Source: Ramlibacter sp. Leaf400 (GTDB lineage: Bacteria > Pseudomonadota > Gammaproteobacteria > Burkholderiales > Burkholderiaceae_C). Taken from it: a stretch of DNA of 64,000 bases. Below are positions 27,330-37,107 of this stretch, in pieces. Position 1 is the first letter of the stretch, and each line of letters opens with the position of its first letter. The stretch spans positions 375,185 to 439,184 of the forward strand of contig NZ_LMQL01000012.1 in assembly GCF_001424545.1 (NCBI RefSeq). Direction: 5' to 3'. The translations under genes and the position numbers were made by a program. Below the pieces are notes generated by a model. That model was given only the letters and a program-made list of their open reading frames with translations. It had not been told where the DNA came from and did not search any database.

Positions 27330-28672
27330 GCGCCTACACCAACATCGACATCCCCCAGGCCACCGGCGAGCCGGACCTGCGCGGCCTGTCCACCGATCCG
27401 CGCGGGCCCGCCCGCCTGGGCTGGTGGGTGGTGATCGGCGGGCTGGGCCTGTTCGCGCTCTGGTCGGCGCTGGCGCCGCTGGACAAGGGCGTGCCCCTGA
27501 GCGGCACCGTCACCGTGGCGGGCAACCGCAAGGCGGTGCAGCACCTGACCGGCGGGACCGTGGAAGCCATCCTGGTGAAGGAAGGCGACACGGTGCAGGA
27601 GGGCGACCCCCTGGTCCGCATGAACTCGGTCCACCAGAAGGCCAACGCCGATGCGCTGCGGGCGCAGTACCTGGTGGCCCGCGCCACCATGGCCCGCCTG
27701 GTCGCCGAGCGCGACGGCCTGCGCAGCATCGCCTTCCCGCCCGAGCTGGCGGAGATGGGGGACGACGCCCGCGTGGTGGCCGCCATGCGGTCGCAGACGC
27801 AGCTGTTCACCATGCGCCTGGCGGCGCTGCAGAGCGAACTGGCCGCGCTGGATGAAAGCGTGGCGGCTTCGCAGCAGCAGATCCGCGGGCATGCCGACTC
27901 TCGCGAGGGCAAGCAGGCTCAGCTGAAGCTGGTGCGCGAACAGCTGGACGCCGCCAAGGAACTGGCCGCCCAGGGCTTCATGCCGCGCACCCGCGTGCTG
28001 GAGCTGGAGCGCACGCACTCCGAGCTGCAGACCGCCATCGGCGAGGAGTCCAGCAGCATGGCGCGCGGCGAGCGGCAGGTCGCGGAGCTTCGCATGCGGC
28101 GCCTGCAGCGCGTGCAGGAGCACCAGAAAGAGGTGAGCGCGCACATGTCCGAGGCGCAGAAGGAGGCCGACGGCGTGGGCAGCAAGCTGGTCGCGCTCGA
28201 CCACGACCTGGCCAACGTGGTGGTGCGCGCGCCGGCCGGTGGGACCGTCGTTTCGATGAACATCTTCACCCAGGGCGGCGTGGTGCCCCCGGGCCATCGC
28301 CTGATGGACATCGTGCCCAGCGACGAGCCGCTGATGGTCGAGGGCCAGCTGCCCGTGCACCTGGTCGACAAGGTCCACCCCGACCTGCCGGTCAACCTGA
28401 TCTTCTCGGCCTTCAACCAGAACGTCACGCCCCAGGTGCCGGGCCTGCTCACGCAGGTGTCGGCCGACCGCCTGACCGACGAGCGCACCGGCATGCCGTA
28501 CTACTCGGTCAAGGCCGTGGTGGCGCCCGAGGGCCGCAAGGTCCTGGCCGACCTGAAGGTGCGGCCCGGGATGCCGGTCGACATGTTCGTCAAGACCGGC
28601 GAGCGGACGTTCGCGAACTACCTGTTCAAGCCCGTGCTGGACCACGTGCGCATGGCCTTGCGCGAGGATTGA
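27326..28672 (+). CDS. Type I secretion periplasmic adaptor (HlyD family)
   Basis: A 448-residue membrane fusion protein. It has a short cytosolic N-terminus and one membrane helix at about 33-52 ([20 protein letters not shown]). A biotinyl-lipoyl half follows ([20 protein letters not shown]), then a long coiled-coil hairpin at about 110-290 rich in Leu, Glu, Arg and Ala. The second lipoyl half contains [15 protein letters not shown], and the C-terminal beta domain ends the protein. It bridges the ABC exporter to a TolC duct. The ATG overlaps the exporter stop by four bases. The family assignment is secure; the cargo is inferred from the adjacent RTX gene. Confidence 0.94.
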   Translation: MSAYTNIDIPQATGEPDLRGLSTDPRGPARLGWWVVIGGLGLFALWSALAPLDKGVPLSGTVTVAGNRKAVQHLTGGTVEAILVKEGDTVQEGDPLVRMNSVHQKANADALRAQYLVARATMARLVAERDGLRSIAFPPELAEMGDDARVVAAMRSQTQLFTMRLAALQSELAALDESVAASQQQIRGHADSREGKQAQLKLVREQLDAAKELAAQGFMPRTRVLELERTHSELQTAIGEESSSMARGERQVAELRMRRLQRVQEHQKEVSAHMSEAQKEADGVGSKLVALDHDLANVVVRAPAGGTVVSMNIFTQGGVVPPGHRLMDIVPSDEPLMVEGQLPVHLVDKVHPDLPVNLIFSAFNQNVTPQVPGLLTQVSADRLTDERTGMPYYSVKAVVAPEGRKVLADLKVRPGMPVDMFVKTGERTFANYLFKPVLDHVRMALRED

Positions 28673-28692
28673 AGGCCTGGGGGTGGCCGACC

Positions 28693-28914
28693 ATGGACAT
28701 GCTCGACGAGCACATACGAGCCAGTTTCCGGCAATGGGACGAGCAGCGCCTGCGGCTGCGCGCCTTCAAGGCGCAGCTGCGGTCCTGCAAGGAGCAGGTG
28801 CCCAGCCCGGAGCTCGACCGCCTGGCTTCGGAGCTGCGCCACCTGGAGGACCAGTACGACGTCACGTTCGAGCACCTGCTGGACCTGATGCGCAAGCTCA
28901 GGCCGCCCGGCTGA
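28693..28914 (+). CDS. Small acidic/basic coiled-coil protein downstream of the exporter, function unknown
   Basis: A 73-residue protein starting M-D-M-L-D-E-H-I-R-A-S-F. Nearly the whole length is predicted helix with heptad-like spacing of Leu (DRLASELRHLEDQYDVTFEHLL). No signal peptide and no recognised domain. It follows the HlyD stop by 20 bp in the same orientation, so it is probably the last gene of the secretion operon. A TTG at 28669 overlapping the HlyD stop would add eight residues and is an alternative start. It could be a chaperone, a regulator or a non-functional ORF. Codon usage looks genuine (GC-rich third positions). Confidence 0.55.
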   Translation: MDMLDEHIRASFRQWDEQRLRLRAFKAQLRSCKEQVPSPELDRLASELRHLEDQYDVTFEHLLDLMRKLRPPG

Positions 28915-28954
28915 GGGGGCGGCGCGCAGGTGTGAGGGCTTGTGGGGGGGCGGG

Positions 28955-30154
28955 CTAGCCGGCGGCGCCCACCGCCCACACGCCGGTGATCACCGCGCGC
29001 TCGTCCTTGAGCGGCTGCATGTCGGACTGGCGCCGGCCCCAGTGCCAGCCGCCGTCCTCGGCCTGCCAGCGCAGCAGCGCGGCCCCGCAGCGGCCGGCCG
29101 CCTCGCGCTGGCCGAGGCGCTCGTAAAGGGTGCGCAGCAGCCCGGTGCAGACCAGGTCGAAGTAGGGCGAGTCGCCCGGCAGGAACTTGGAGCGCCCGGT
29201 GCGCGGATCGAGGTAGCCGTTCACGTAGACGCCATCGACCGGCTGCAGCCAGTTGAGGAACGCGGCCACCTGGTCCTTGCGGCCATACCTCTGGGCGGCG
29301 AGGGCTGCGCGCAGGTTGTCGTCGCCGATGGTGACGTCGGTCTCGCGGTACCAGTACCACTTGCCGGCGTCGGCGCGCGGGTTGTCGGGGCGGAAGAACG
29401 AGAACCAGCTCCCGTGGCTGCTCTGTCCCGCGCCGAGGAAGGTCGCGGCCTCGCTTTCCATGCCGGCCCAGCCGCCCTGCGGATCGAGCGCGTCGATGTC
29501 CCAGAGCGCGGTCAGCCAGAGGTACTCGACCGTCGTGTGGATGGAGTTGTCGAAGGCGCCGGCCGCCGTCATGTAGTGCATCGGCGGGCCATAGTTGCGC
29601 GCCCAGACGCCGGCGCGGCGGCCGTCGAACAGCGTCGCCCGCATCCAGCGCGCCATCTTCAGGGCGGCGGTCGCGTACTCGTCGCGGCCGGACGCCGCAT
29701 GGGCGCGCGCCAGCGCGGCCATGCACACCAGGTTGTCCCCGGCGTAGAAGGCGGTGCCGGGCTTCCAGTCGGCGCCGTCGGGCGTGAAGTCGCTCGGCAG
29801 GCCGCCGTGCACGCGCGCCGGCATCTGCCGCTCGACTTCGCGCTGCCAGTGGACCAGGCCGGACGCGACCTTCAGGCCGAGGTCGGTCTCGCCCGCGCTG
29901 AACGCCCAGATCGCGACGTCCGCGCTGGCCAGCGGCGACAGGCCGGAGGCGTGCGCGCCGTTGCCGCGCGCCATGTAGGGGTAGAGGCCTCGCATGCCGG
30001 GCCGCTCGAGCGACTTGAGCCAGGCGCGAAAGCGCCGGCGCGCGAGCACCAGCTGGCCCGTCGCCCGCGCGTCCTCCGCGCTGCTGCCGTGGACCGCGAA
30101 CGCGGGAGCCAGCAGGGACAGGGCGATCGATCGGTTCAGGTCACGGCGCTTCAT
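28955..30154 (-). CDS. Periplasmic (alpha/alpha)-barrel-like glycan-active protein of a polysaccharide locus
   Basis: A 399-residue protein with an N-terminal signal-like segment (M-K-R-R-D-L-N-R-S-I-A-L-S-L-L-A-P-A-F-A-V). The body consists of repeated helical pairs with Trp/Tyr/Gly-rich loops, such as GTAFYAGDNLVCMAAL, ARNYGPPMHYMTAAGAFDNS, GVYVNGYLDPRTG and WQAEDGGWHWG. That pattern suggests a six-hairpin glycosidase or a related epimerase/lyase fold. I cannot assign a specific family. Likely acid residues occur in D-A-D-W-K, E-S-E-A and Y-L-D-P, but none can be called catalytic. Its ATG overlaps the stop of the glycosyltransferase gene, so the two are translationally coupled and it probably modifies or trims the same polymer. 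Confidence 0.6.
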   Translation of the reverse strand: MKRRDLNRSIALSLLAPAFAVHGSSAEDARATGQLVLARRRFRAWLKSLERPGMRGLYPYMARGNGAHASGLSPLASADVAIWAFSAGETDLGLKVASGLVHWQREVERQMPARVHGGLPSDFTPDGADWKPGTAFYAGDNLVCMAALARAHAASGRDEYATAALKMARWMRATLFDGRRAGVWARNYGPPMHYMTAAGAFDNSIHTTVEYLWLTALWDIDALDPQGGWAGMESEAATFLGAGQSSHGSWFSFFRPDNPRADAGKWYWYRETDVTIGDDNLRAALAAQRYGRKDQVAAFLNWLQPVDGVYVNGYLDPRTGRSKFLPGDSPYFDLVCTGLLRTLYERLGQREAAGRCGAALLRWQAEDGGWHWGRRQSDMQPLKDERAVITGVWAVGAAG

Positions 30155-31524
30155 GCGCGGGGCAGGGGCACCTTGGCCTTGTGGGGGGTGTGGAAGATCC
30201 AGTCCTTGCGGCGCAGGCAGACCGCAGCAAGGATGATGGCGATCGACCATACCACCAGGGAGATCAGCAGAGCCGCGAAGGTCTCCCGCGCGGCCACGGC
30301 CAGGGCGCGAGGCCGCAGCGAACGCTGCTCGAGCAGCGACGCCAGCGCCGGCATGGCGACGATGTAGACCATGCCCAGCGCGGTGCCGGCCACCGTCATG
30401 GCCAGCGCCTGCGAGTGGAAGATGCCCAGGCCGACGAACATGGTCGGCAGCGCCAGCAGGTACCAGGCGGTCGACAGGAACAGGGCCAGCGGGAAGAGGT
30501 AGTAGACCGCCAGCTCGATGGAGCGCAGCGACCGGTGGCGCAGCCCGTGCTTGATCAGCGGCCAGGCGTAGAACTGGGCGGTGTGGAAGTGGCCCACCAT
30601 CCAGCGCACGCGCTGGCGGATCGCGATGACGATCTGGTCCGGCTTCTCGTCGAAGAACTCCGCCTTCTCGACCCAGACCACGCCCAGCTGGTGCTCCAGC
30701 TGCAGCAGCGCGTTGGATTCGATGTCCTCCGTCTGGGTGCGCACCCGCGACCAGATCGACGCGAACAGCGACGCCTGCACGGCGAAGCCGGTGCCGCACA
30801 GCAGGGCGCTGCGCAGCAGGTGGCTGCGCCCCACGCTGTAGAACATCGAGGAGGCGCGGTAGGCGGCCCGGATGCCGATGGACACCAGGTTGTCCGAGGA
30901 GGTCAGCGGCTTGTGGTTGCCCTGCAGGGCCAGGGCGCCGGACGCCTGGATCTCACCGTCCAGCGCGCGCAGGAAGCTCCCCGAGACCAGGTTGTCGGCG
31001 TCGAAGATGACGATGTAGGCGCCCTCGGGGATCTCCAGCGCGTGCATCGCCTCGGCGATGGCGGCGGATTTTCCGATGCCCTTCTTGGTGGTCTCGTGGA
31101 CGTTGGCGCCCATCTCGCGCGCGATGCGGGCGGTGCCGTCCCAGCCGTTGCAGGCCACGGTCACGCTGAACAGGCCAGCGGGGTAGTCCTGGCCCAGGAG
31201 CGAGCCCACCGAGTTGGAGATCACCTTCTCCTCGTTGTAGGCCGGCACGATGACCACGAAGCGCGTGGCGGGCTCGCGCACCGGCTCGTCGGTGGGGGCC
31301 GGCCGCGCGGACAGGGAGCGCACCAGGCCCGTCAGCATGAAGAGCACGGCCGGGAGGATGGCCACGACGCTGACGAAGGTCCAGATGATCGCCGTCGGCG
31401 TGCTCAGGTCGATCCGGAAGTCCGGCTCCAGCGCCGTGACGGACGCCGCGGACAGGGTCGTCACCAGCAGCAGCGCGGGCAGCAGGAAGATCCAGCGGCG
31501 GCCGACCAGGAGCCAGTTGGTCAT
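30151..31524 (-). CDS. Processive family-2 membrane glycosyltransferase
   Basis: A 457-residue protein. Two N-terminal membrane helices (13-30 and about 48-68) precede a GT-A domain with FVVIVPAYNEEKVISNSVGS, the metal-binding I-F-D-A-D-N (DxD), the acceptor motif Q-T-E-D-I-E (TED) and the processivity motif RQRVRWMVGH (QxxRW). C-terminal membrane helices complete the chain. This architecture matches synthases such as cellulose, hyaluronan and PNAG synthases that polymerise and extrude a polysaccharide. The sugar is not readable from sequence. The adjacent UDP-GlcNAc 2-epimerase suggests GlcNAc or ManNAc (inference). Confidence 0.88.
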   Translation of the reverse strand: MTNWLLVGRRWIFLLPALLLVTTLSAASVTALEPDFRIDLSTPTAIIWTFVSVVAILPAVLFMLTGLVRSLSARPAPTDEPVREPATRFVVIVPAYNEEKVISNSVGSLLGQDYPAGLFSVTVACNGWDGTARIAREMGANVHETTKKGIGKSAAIAEAMHALEIPEGAYIVIFDADNLVSGSFLRALDGEIQASGALALQGNHKPLTSSDNLVSIGIRAAYRASSMFYSVGRSHLLRSALLCGTGFAVQASLFASIWSRVRTQTEDIESNALLQLEHQLGVVWVEKAEFFDEKPDQIVIAIRQRVRWMVGHFHTAQFYAWPLIKHGLRHRSLRSIELAVYYLFPLALFLSTAWYLLALPTMFVGLGIFHSQALAMTVAGTALGMVYIVAMPALASLLEQRSLRPRALAVAARETFAALLISLVVWSIAIILAAVCLRRKDWIFHTPHKAKVPLPRA

Positions 31525-31615
31525 GGCCGGCGGCTGTGGAGGGGAGGGCGGCGCATTGGAGAGGGGACCCGGGTTCGCAATGCCAGTCCGGAGTCCTCTT
31601 GCCGCGCCGCCGGGT

Positions 31616-32416
31616 TCAGAACTTGAGGTTCAGTCCCAGGCTGTACCCGCTCGGGGCGTAGTACTTGCCCGGCGTGCCGACCCGCTCCAGCGACACCTTC
31701 TCGCCCCGGGCGTAGAGCGAGAGGGCGTCCGTCAGCTGGTGGCCCACGCCCAGCGAGTAGCGCTGACCCTCGAACTCGGTGCCGGTCACGCCCGGGCCGA
31801 GGGGGAGGGTGAACTTGCTGCGCTTCTCGTCCAGCGCGAAGGCCTCGACGTGCCAGCGCGGCAGGAACTCCTGGCGCACCGTCACCAGGTGGCGGTAGCC
31901 GCCGCCGTCGGCAGACTGCTCGCGGCGCAGCCAGAGCGCGCCGTTGGACCAGGAGAACGTCGGACCGAAGGACAGGAAGGTCTCGCGGCCGGTGGTGAAC
32001 TCGCGCGTGCCGATGCCGGCGTTGAGGTCGATGAAGGCCGGGCCCCACTTGCCCGCCTTCCAGCCGAACTCCTGGTAGAGCGCCTTGTCGGTGAAGAGGG
32101 TGTTCTCGTCGGTGAAACCCAGGCGCGTCAAGCCGTAGAACGAAGGGCCCAGGTCGTAATTGAGCAGGCCTTCGACGAAATTGCCGGTGGCGCCGGGATT
32201 GCCCGCGACGGCCTCCTGCTTGCGGCGCTCCAGGCGCAGCGTGGTCTTGAACTTGTCGCTGACGGGCACCGTGAGGCCCACGGCGACATGGTCGATCGCG
32301 CCGAAGCCGCGGTAATCGTCCGTGTGGCTGTACTCCACGCCCACTTCGGCGGCCAGCACAGAGGTAGTTCCCATGGCGGCGGCCACCGCCAGGAAAAGCG
32401 CGCTTCGACTCAACAT
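31616..32416 (-). CDS. Outer-membrane beta-barrel, KdgM/NanC-like oligosaccharide porin candidate
   Basis: A 266-residue protein with a signal peptide ending S-V-L-A-A. The remainder is a regular series of amphipathic strands such as VGVEYSHTDDYRGFG, FKTTLRLERRKQEA, ALWLRREQSADGGGYRHLV and YSLGLNLKF, ending in Phe as barrels do. About 240 mature residues and a high Arg/Lys content on strands fit a 12-stranded KdgM-type pore lined by basic residues for acidic or amino-sugar polymers. The family call is by pattern only. Its position between the epimerase and the polysaccharide synthase suggests it is the export pore. The ATG has a GGGGAA site. Confidence 0.65.
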   Translation of the reverse strand: MLSRSALFLAVAAAMGTTSVLAAEVGVEYSHTDDYRGFGAIDHVAVGLTVPVSDKFKTTLRLERRKQEAVAGNPGATGNFVEGLLNYDLGPSFYGLTRLGFTDENTLFTDKALYQEFGWKAGKWGPAFIDLNAGIGTREFTTGRETFLSFGPTFSWSNGALWLRREQSADGGGYRHLVTVRQEFLPRWHVEAFALDEKRSKFTLPLGPGVTGTEFEGQRYSLGVGHQLTDALSLYARGEKVSLERVGTPGKYYAPSGYSLGLNLKF

Positions 32417-32522
32417 GAATTCCCCGTTCCCGTCCCGTCAACCTGGCTGGCCGGCTGTTGCGCGTGGAGCGAATGCCTTGCCAGAAGCTGCCCGAAGAAG
32501 CTCGGGCGCTGTGACTTAGGTT

Positions 32523-33833
32523 TTAGCAGACTGTTGAGGCAGGTGCAATGCGGGCTGTTGTTGCGAGGCCGCGCTGCGGGTGCAGATGGCGGTCGAGGAC
32601 GGCCACGATGCGCGCCGAGGCCTTGCCGTCGCCGTAGGGCGAGACGCCCCGGGCCATGGCGCGGTAGGCGGCTTCGTCGTCCATCAGCCGGCGGGCCTGG
32701 GCCACGATGGCCTCGCAGTGGGGGCCGACCAGCTTGACCACGCCTTCCTCCACCGCCTCGGGCCGCTCGGTCTCGTCGCGCAGCACCAGCACCGGCTTGC
32801 CGAGCGCGGGCGCTTCTTCCTGCACGCCGCCCGAGTCGCTGATGATGAAGTGCGAGCGCTTCATGGCCGCCACGAAGGGCGCGTAGTCCATCGGCGGGCA
32901 CAGCACCACGTTGGGCAGGTGGCCCAGCGTCCCGTGGGCGACGTCGCGCACGTTGGGGTTCGGATGCACCGGGTAGATGAAGGCCGTGTCCGGGTACTCG
33001 CGGGCGAGGATGTCCACCGCGCGGCAGATCTGCCGGAAGGGCTCGCCGAAGTTCTCGCGACGGTGGGCCGTGACCAGGACGACCCGCCGCCCCTCGTCGA
33101 TCGCCACGGGCAGCAGAGCGTCGGGGCGGGCGGCCGTCGCCAGGAGGGCGTCGATGACGGTGTTGCCCGTCACGAAGATGTCCTCGGACGGCACGCCTTC
33201 CTTCAGCAGGTTGGCCCGCGAACCCTCGGTCGGCGCGAAGTGCCACTTGGCCAGCCGGCTCGCGATGACGCGGTTGGCTTCCTCGGGGAAGGGGTTCTGC
33301 ATGTCGCCGGTGCGCAGCCCGGCCTCGACGTGGCCGAAGGGGATGCGCCGGTAGAAGCACGCCAGCGCGACCGCCATCACGGTGGTGGTGTCGCCCTGCG
33401 CCAGCACGACGTCCGGCTTCTCTTCCGCCAGCACGCCGTCCAGGCTCACCATCAGCCGCGACGTCAGCTCGGCCAGGCTCTGGTTGGGGCGCATCAGGTC
33501 CAGGTCGATGTCGGGCCGGATGCGGAAGAAGTCCAGGACCTGGTCCAGCATCTGGCGGTGCTGCGCCGTCGCCAGCACCTTGCACTCCATGCCGGGGTGG
33601 CGGCGGATCGCCAGGATGACGGGTGCCATCTTGATCGCCTCGGGGCGCGTGCCGACCACGCAGAGCACCTTGCCGCGCTTGGGCGCGGGCTGCCGCTGTT
33701 CCTCGCCGGCCGAGGAGCGCCGCTCCCACTTGCTGGCCAGGCCCAGCAGGTCGTCGATGGGAAAGCGCAGGCGCGCCTGCGGGGCTTGCCGCGCGAACGG
33801 ACCAGCGGAGCTTTCGAACATCAGTTGCGCCAT
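32523..33833 (-). CDS. wecB: UDP-N-acetylglucosamine 2-epimerase (non-hydrolysing)
   Basis: A 436-residue protein. The core from residue ~55 carries all family landmarks: LCVVGTRPEAIKMAPV, QGDTTTVMAVALA, HVEAGLRTGD, TAHRRENFGEP and IISDSGGVQEEAP. It converts UDP-GlcNAc to UDP-ManNAc in the cytosol. The first ~54 residues are an Arg/Pro-rich extension absent from E. coli WecB. The start at 33833 has a perfect AGGAGGG site, so the extension is probably real. It heads the minus-strand operon 28955-33833 and would supply the amino-sugar precursor for the downstream synthase. No UDP-ManNAc dehydrogenase follows. Confidence 0.93.
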   Translation of the reverse strand: MAQLMFESSAGPFARQAPQARLRFPIDDLLGLASKWERRSSAGEEQRQPAPKRGKVLCVVGTRPEAIKMAPVILAIRRHPGMECKVLATAQHRQMLDQVLDFFRIRPDIDLDLMRPNQSLAELTSRLMVSLDGVLAEEKPDVVLAQGDTTTVMAVALACFYRRIPFGHVEAGLRTGDMQNPFPEEANRVIASRLAKWHFAPTEGSRANLLKEGVPSEDIFVTGNTVIDALLATAARPDALLPVAIDEGRRVVLVTAHRRENFGEPFRQICRAVDILAREYPDTAFIYPVHPNPNVRDVAHGTLGHLPNVVLCPPMDYAPFVAAMKRSHFIISDSGGVQEEAPALGKPVLVLRDETERPEAVEEGVVKLVGPHCEAIVAQARRLMDDEAAYRAMARGVSPYGDGKASARIVAVLDRHLHPQRGLATTARIAPASTVC

Positions 33834-34156
33834 GAATCCCTCCTGGACGACCTCAGGTCGGTCACACTTTCTCGAGGTCCAGAGGTCGGTTTCACAAACC
33901 GTTTCCTCTCGAACGCCTGCGAAACAGTCTAGGAGTCTTCGTTGCAGTCGTGTGGTGGTCCGGCACACATTCCGCAGCTGATCCGTACGCGGGCCGCAGC
34001 CACGCTGGCTCTGCCGTGTCTCGGTAAAAACCACGGATGGGTCACCGTCCTACGGCAGCGTCGGTGCACGCTGACAGCGCTGTAGGCCAGGACGGCGGGC
34101 GCGCGTAGGCGCCCACGCCGATCAGTGAGCCCAGCCCGGCTCTAGCAGGGTTTTTT
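33834..34156. other. Intergenic region between valS and the polysaccharide operon
   Basis: A 323-bp stretch upstream of wecB (minus strand) and downstream of valS. It contains the direct repeat AGGTCGGT at 33855-33862 and 33883-33890, 28 bp apart, close to the wecB ribosome-binding site, plus GC-rich dyads near 34095-34125. No gene is evident. It should hold the operon promoter, but I see no strong -10/-35 pair. Confidence 0.5.
33855..33890. promoter_or_regulatory. Direct repeat AGGTCGGT x2 upstream of wecB
   Basis: Two identical octamers start 28 bp apart, each followed within 2 bp by CAC, ending 22 bp upstream of the wecB start. They are candidate regulator binding sites in the leader of the polysaccharide operon. 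Confidence 0.3.
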
Positions 34157-37030
34157 TCACGCCGCGGCTAGGCGCGCGAGCTGTTGCCGCAGCCGCTCGA
34201 GCGTCGCCCCGAACTCCGCAATCCGCTTGCGCTCCTGCTCGATCACCGCCGGCGGCGCCTTGGCCACGAAAGCCTGGTTGGCGAGCTTGGCGTTGGCCTT
34301 GGCCAGTTCGCCTTCGATCCGCGCGGCTTCCTTGGAGAGGCGGGCCTTCTCGGCCGCCACGTCGATTTCCATGAAGAGGCAAAGGTGGGAATCACCCACG
34401 AGGGCCACGGGCGCGGCCTGCGCCGCAGCGGCCCAAGCGGCCTCGTCGTCGAACACCTTCACTTCGCTCAGGCGGGCCAGCGCCTGCAGCACCGGCGCCA
34501 CCTCGCGCAGGAAGCCGGCGTCGCCCACGGCGTAGAGCGGCAGCCGCGTGCCCGGCGACACGTTCATCTCGCCGCGCAGCTGGCGGCAGCTGTCGACCAT
34601 GGCCTTGAGGCGGTCGACGTAGGCGATGGCCGCCTCGTCGATCTTCTCCGGCTGCGCCTGCGGGTAGCGCGCGATGCTCACCGATTCACCCGCGAGGCCG
34701 GCCACCGGCGCGACCTTCTGCCAGAGCTCCTCGGTGATGAACGGGATCACCGGATGCCCCAGGCGCAGGATGGCCTCGAGCGTGCGGATCAGCGTGCGGC
34801 GGGTGGCGCGCTGCTCGCCCTGGCTGCCGTTGCGCAGCTGCACCTTGGCGATCTCCAGGTACCAGTCGCAGTACTGGTTCCAGACGAAGTCGTAGAGCGA
34901 GTTGGCGACGTTGTCCAGGCGATAGTCGGCAAAGCCCTGCGCGATGTCCGCCTCGGTCTTCTGCAGCAGCGAGCTGATCCAGCGGTCGGCCTGCGAGAAC
35001 TTCATGTAGCCGTGGGCCGGCCCGCCCGGCTGGCATTCTTCCTTGGTGTGCTCCTTCAGGCCGCAGTCCTGGCCCTCGCAGTTCATCAGCACGAACAACG
35101 AGGCGTTCCAGAGCTTGTTGCAGAAGTTGCGGTAGCCCTCGCAGCGCTTGGGGTCGAAGTTGATGCTGCGGCCCAGCGACGCCAGCGAGGCGAAGGTGAA
35201 GCGCAGGGCATCGGCGCCGTAGGCCGGGATGCCTTCGGGGAATTCCTTCTCCGTGTTGCGGCGCACCTGCGGCGCGGTCTCGGGCTTGCGCAGGCCGGTG
35301 GTGCGCTTTTCCAGCAGCGGCGGCAGCGAGATGCCGTCGATCAGGTCGACCGGATCCAGCACGTTGCCTTCCGACTTGCTCATCTTGTGCCCGTGCGAGT
35401 CGCGCACCAGGCCGTGGATGTACACGTCGCGGAAGGGCACCTGGCCGGTGAAGTGGGTCGTCATCATGATCATCCGGGCGACCCAGAAGAAGATGATGTC
35501 GTAGCCGGTCACCAGCACCGAGGAGGGCAGGTACAGCTCCAGGTCCTTCGTCTTGTCCGGCCACCCCAGGGTGGAGAAGGGCACCAGCGCCGACGAGTAC
35601 CAGGTGTCCAGCACGTCCTCGTCGCGGCGCAGGGTCTTGCCGGGCGCCTTGGCCCGGGCTTCCTGCTCGCTGCGGGCGACGTACACGTTGCCCGACTCGT
35701 CGTACCAGGCCGGGATCTGGTGGCCCCACCAGAGCTGGCGCGAGATGCACCAGTCCTGGATGTTGTTCATCCACTGGTTGTAGGTGTTGACCCAGTTCTC
35801 CGGCACGAAGCGCACCTGCCCGGACTGCACGGCGTCGATGGCCTTGGCGGCGATGGACTTGCCGGTCGGGTCGCCTTCGCCCACCTTGGTCATCGCGACG
35901 AACCACTGGTCGGTGAGCATGGGCTCCACCACCTGGCCGGTGCGGGCGCAGCGCGGGACCATCAGCTTGTGCTTCTTGGTCTCGGCGAGCAGGCCCTGCG
36001 CTTCGAGGTCGGCCACGACCTTCTTGCGCGCATCGAACCGGTCCAGGCCGCGGTAGGCCGCCGGCGCGTTGTCGTTGACCTTCGCGTCCAGCGTGAGCAC
36101 GCCGATCATCGGCAGCCCGTGGCGCTGGCCGACGGCATAGTCGTTGGGGTCGTGCGCCGGCGTGACCTTGACGACGCCGGTGCCGAATTCGCGGTCCACG
36201 TACTCGTCGGCGATCACGGGGATCTCGCGGTCGCACAGCGGCAGCCGCACCGTCTTTCCGACCAGGTGGCGGTAGCGCTCGTCCTCGGGGTGGACCATCA
36301 CGGCGACGTCGCCCAGCATGGTCTCGGGCCGGGTGGTGGCGACCGTCAGGTTGCCGCCGCCGTCGCTGAGCGGGTAACGGATGTGCCAGAGGAAGCCCTC
36401 TTCCTCCTCGCTCTCCACTTCCAGGTCGCTGACGGCGGTCTTGAGTTCGGGGTCCCAGTTCACCAGCCGCTTGCCGCGGTAGATCAGCCCCTGCTCGTAC
36501 AGCCGCACGAAGGTCTCGGTCACGACCTTCGAGAGGTTCTCGTCCATCGTGAAGTACTCGTGCGACCAGTCCACGCTGTCGCCCATGCGGCGCATCTGCA
36601 TGGTGATGGTGTTGCCCGACTGCTGCTTCCACTCCCAGACGCGCTGGACGAACTTGCCGCGGCCCAGGTCGTGGCGGCTCTGTCCCTGCTGCTGCAACTG
36701 GCGCTCCACCACGATCTGGGTGGCGATGCCCGCGTGGTCCGTGCCCGGCACCCACAGCGTGTTGAACCCGCGCATCCGGTGGTAGCGCGTGAGGCTGTCC
36801 ATGATGGTCTGGTTGAACGCGTGTCCCATGTGCAGCGTGCCGGTCACGTTGGGCGGCGGCAGCTGGATGGCAAAGGAGGGCTCGCCTTCCTTGGGCGCGC
36901 CGGTGCCGCGCCAGCCGGCTCGGCCGTAACCGCGCGACTCCCACGTCGGGCCCCAGCGGGCCTCGATCGCGGCGGGCTCGAAGGACTTGGGCAGGCTGCT
37001 GAGGCCGGGCTGGGCAGGGGTGTCGCTCAT
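34157..37030 (-). CDS. valS: Valyl-tRNA synthetase
   Basis: A 957-residue class Ia aminoacyl-tRNA synthetase. The HIGH motif appears as HMGH at residues 67-70 ([13 protein letters not shown]) and the KMSKS loop as [13 protein letters not shown] near 550. The editing domain spans about 200-340, the anticodon-binding domain follows the catalytic core, and the C-terminal ~70 residues form the tRNA-arm coiled coil ([20 protein letters not shown]). It attaches valine to tRNA-Val. Start M-S-D-T-P-A-Q-P was chosen over longer frames that read into upstream sequence. Insertions near the KMSKS region ([20 protein letters not shown]) are usual in betaproteobacterial ValRS. Confidence 0.97.
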   Translation of the reverse strand: MSDTPAQPGLSSLPKSFEPAAIEARWGPTWESRGYGRAGWRGTGAPKEGEPSFAIQLPPPNVTGTLHMGHAFNQTIMDSLTRYHRMRGFNTLWVPGTDHAGIATQIVVERQLQQQGQSRHDLGRGKFVQRVWEWKQQSGNTITMQMRRMGDSVDWSHEYFTMDENLSKVVTETFVRLYEQGLIYRGKRLVNWDPELKTAVSDLEVESEEEEGFLWHIRYPLSDGGGNLTVATTRPETMLGDVAVMVHPEDERYRHLVGKTVRLPLCDREIPVIADEYVDREFGTGVVKVTPAHDPNDYAVGQRHGLPMIGVLTLDAKVNDNAPAAYRGLDRFDARKKVVADLEAQGLLAETKKHKLMVPRCARTGQVVEPMLTDQWFVAMTKVGEGDPTGKSIAAKAIDAVQSGQVRFVPENWVNTYNQWMNNIQDWCISRQLWWGHQIPAWYDESGNVYVARSEQEARAKAPGKTLRRDEDVLDTWYSSALVPFSTLGWPDKTKDLELYLPSSVLVTGYDIIFFWVARMIMMTTHFTGQVPFRDVYIHGLVRDSHGHKMSKSEGNVLDPVDLIDGISLPPLLEKRTTGLRKPETAPQVRRNTEKEFPEGIPAYGADALRFTFASLASLGRSINFDPKRCEGYRNFCNKLWNASLFVLMNCEGQDCGLKEHTKEECQPGGPAHGYMKFSQADRWISSLLQKTEADIAQGFADYRLDNVANSLYDFVWNQYCDWYLEIAKVQLRNGSQGEQRATRRTLIRTLEAILRLGHPVIPFITEELWQKVAPVAGLAGESVSIARYPQAQPEKIDEAAIAYVDRLKAMVDSCRQLRGEMNVSPGTRLPLYAVGDAGFLREVAPVLQALARLSEVKVFDDEAAWAAAAQAAPVALVGDSHLCLFMEIDVAAEKARLSKEAARIEGELAKANAKLANQAFVAKAPPAVIEQERKRIAEFGATLERLRQQLARLAAA

Positions 37031-37107
37031 GGCGGAAAAACGAAAAACGGCACCCGGGGGATGCCGTTGTGGAAGGGAGGCGCCGATTTTATTCGGCCAG
37101 CGCGCTT

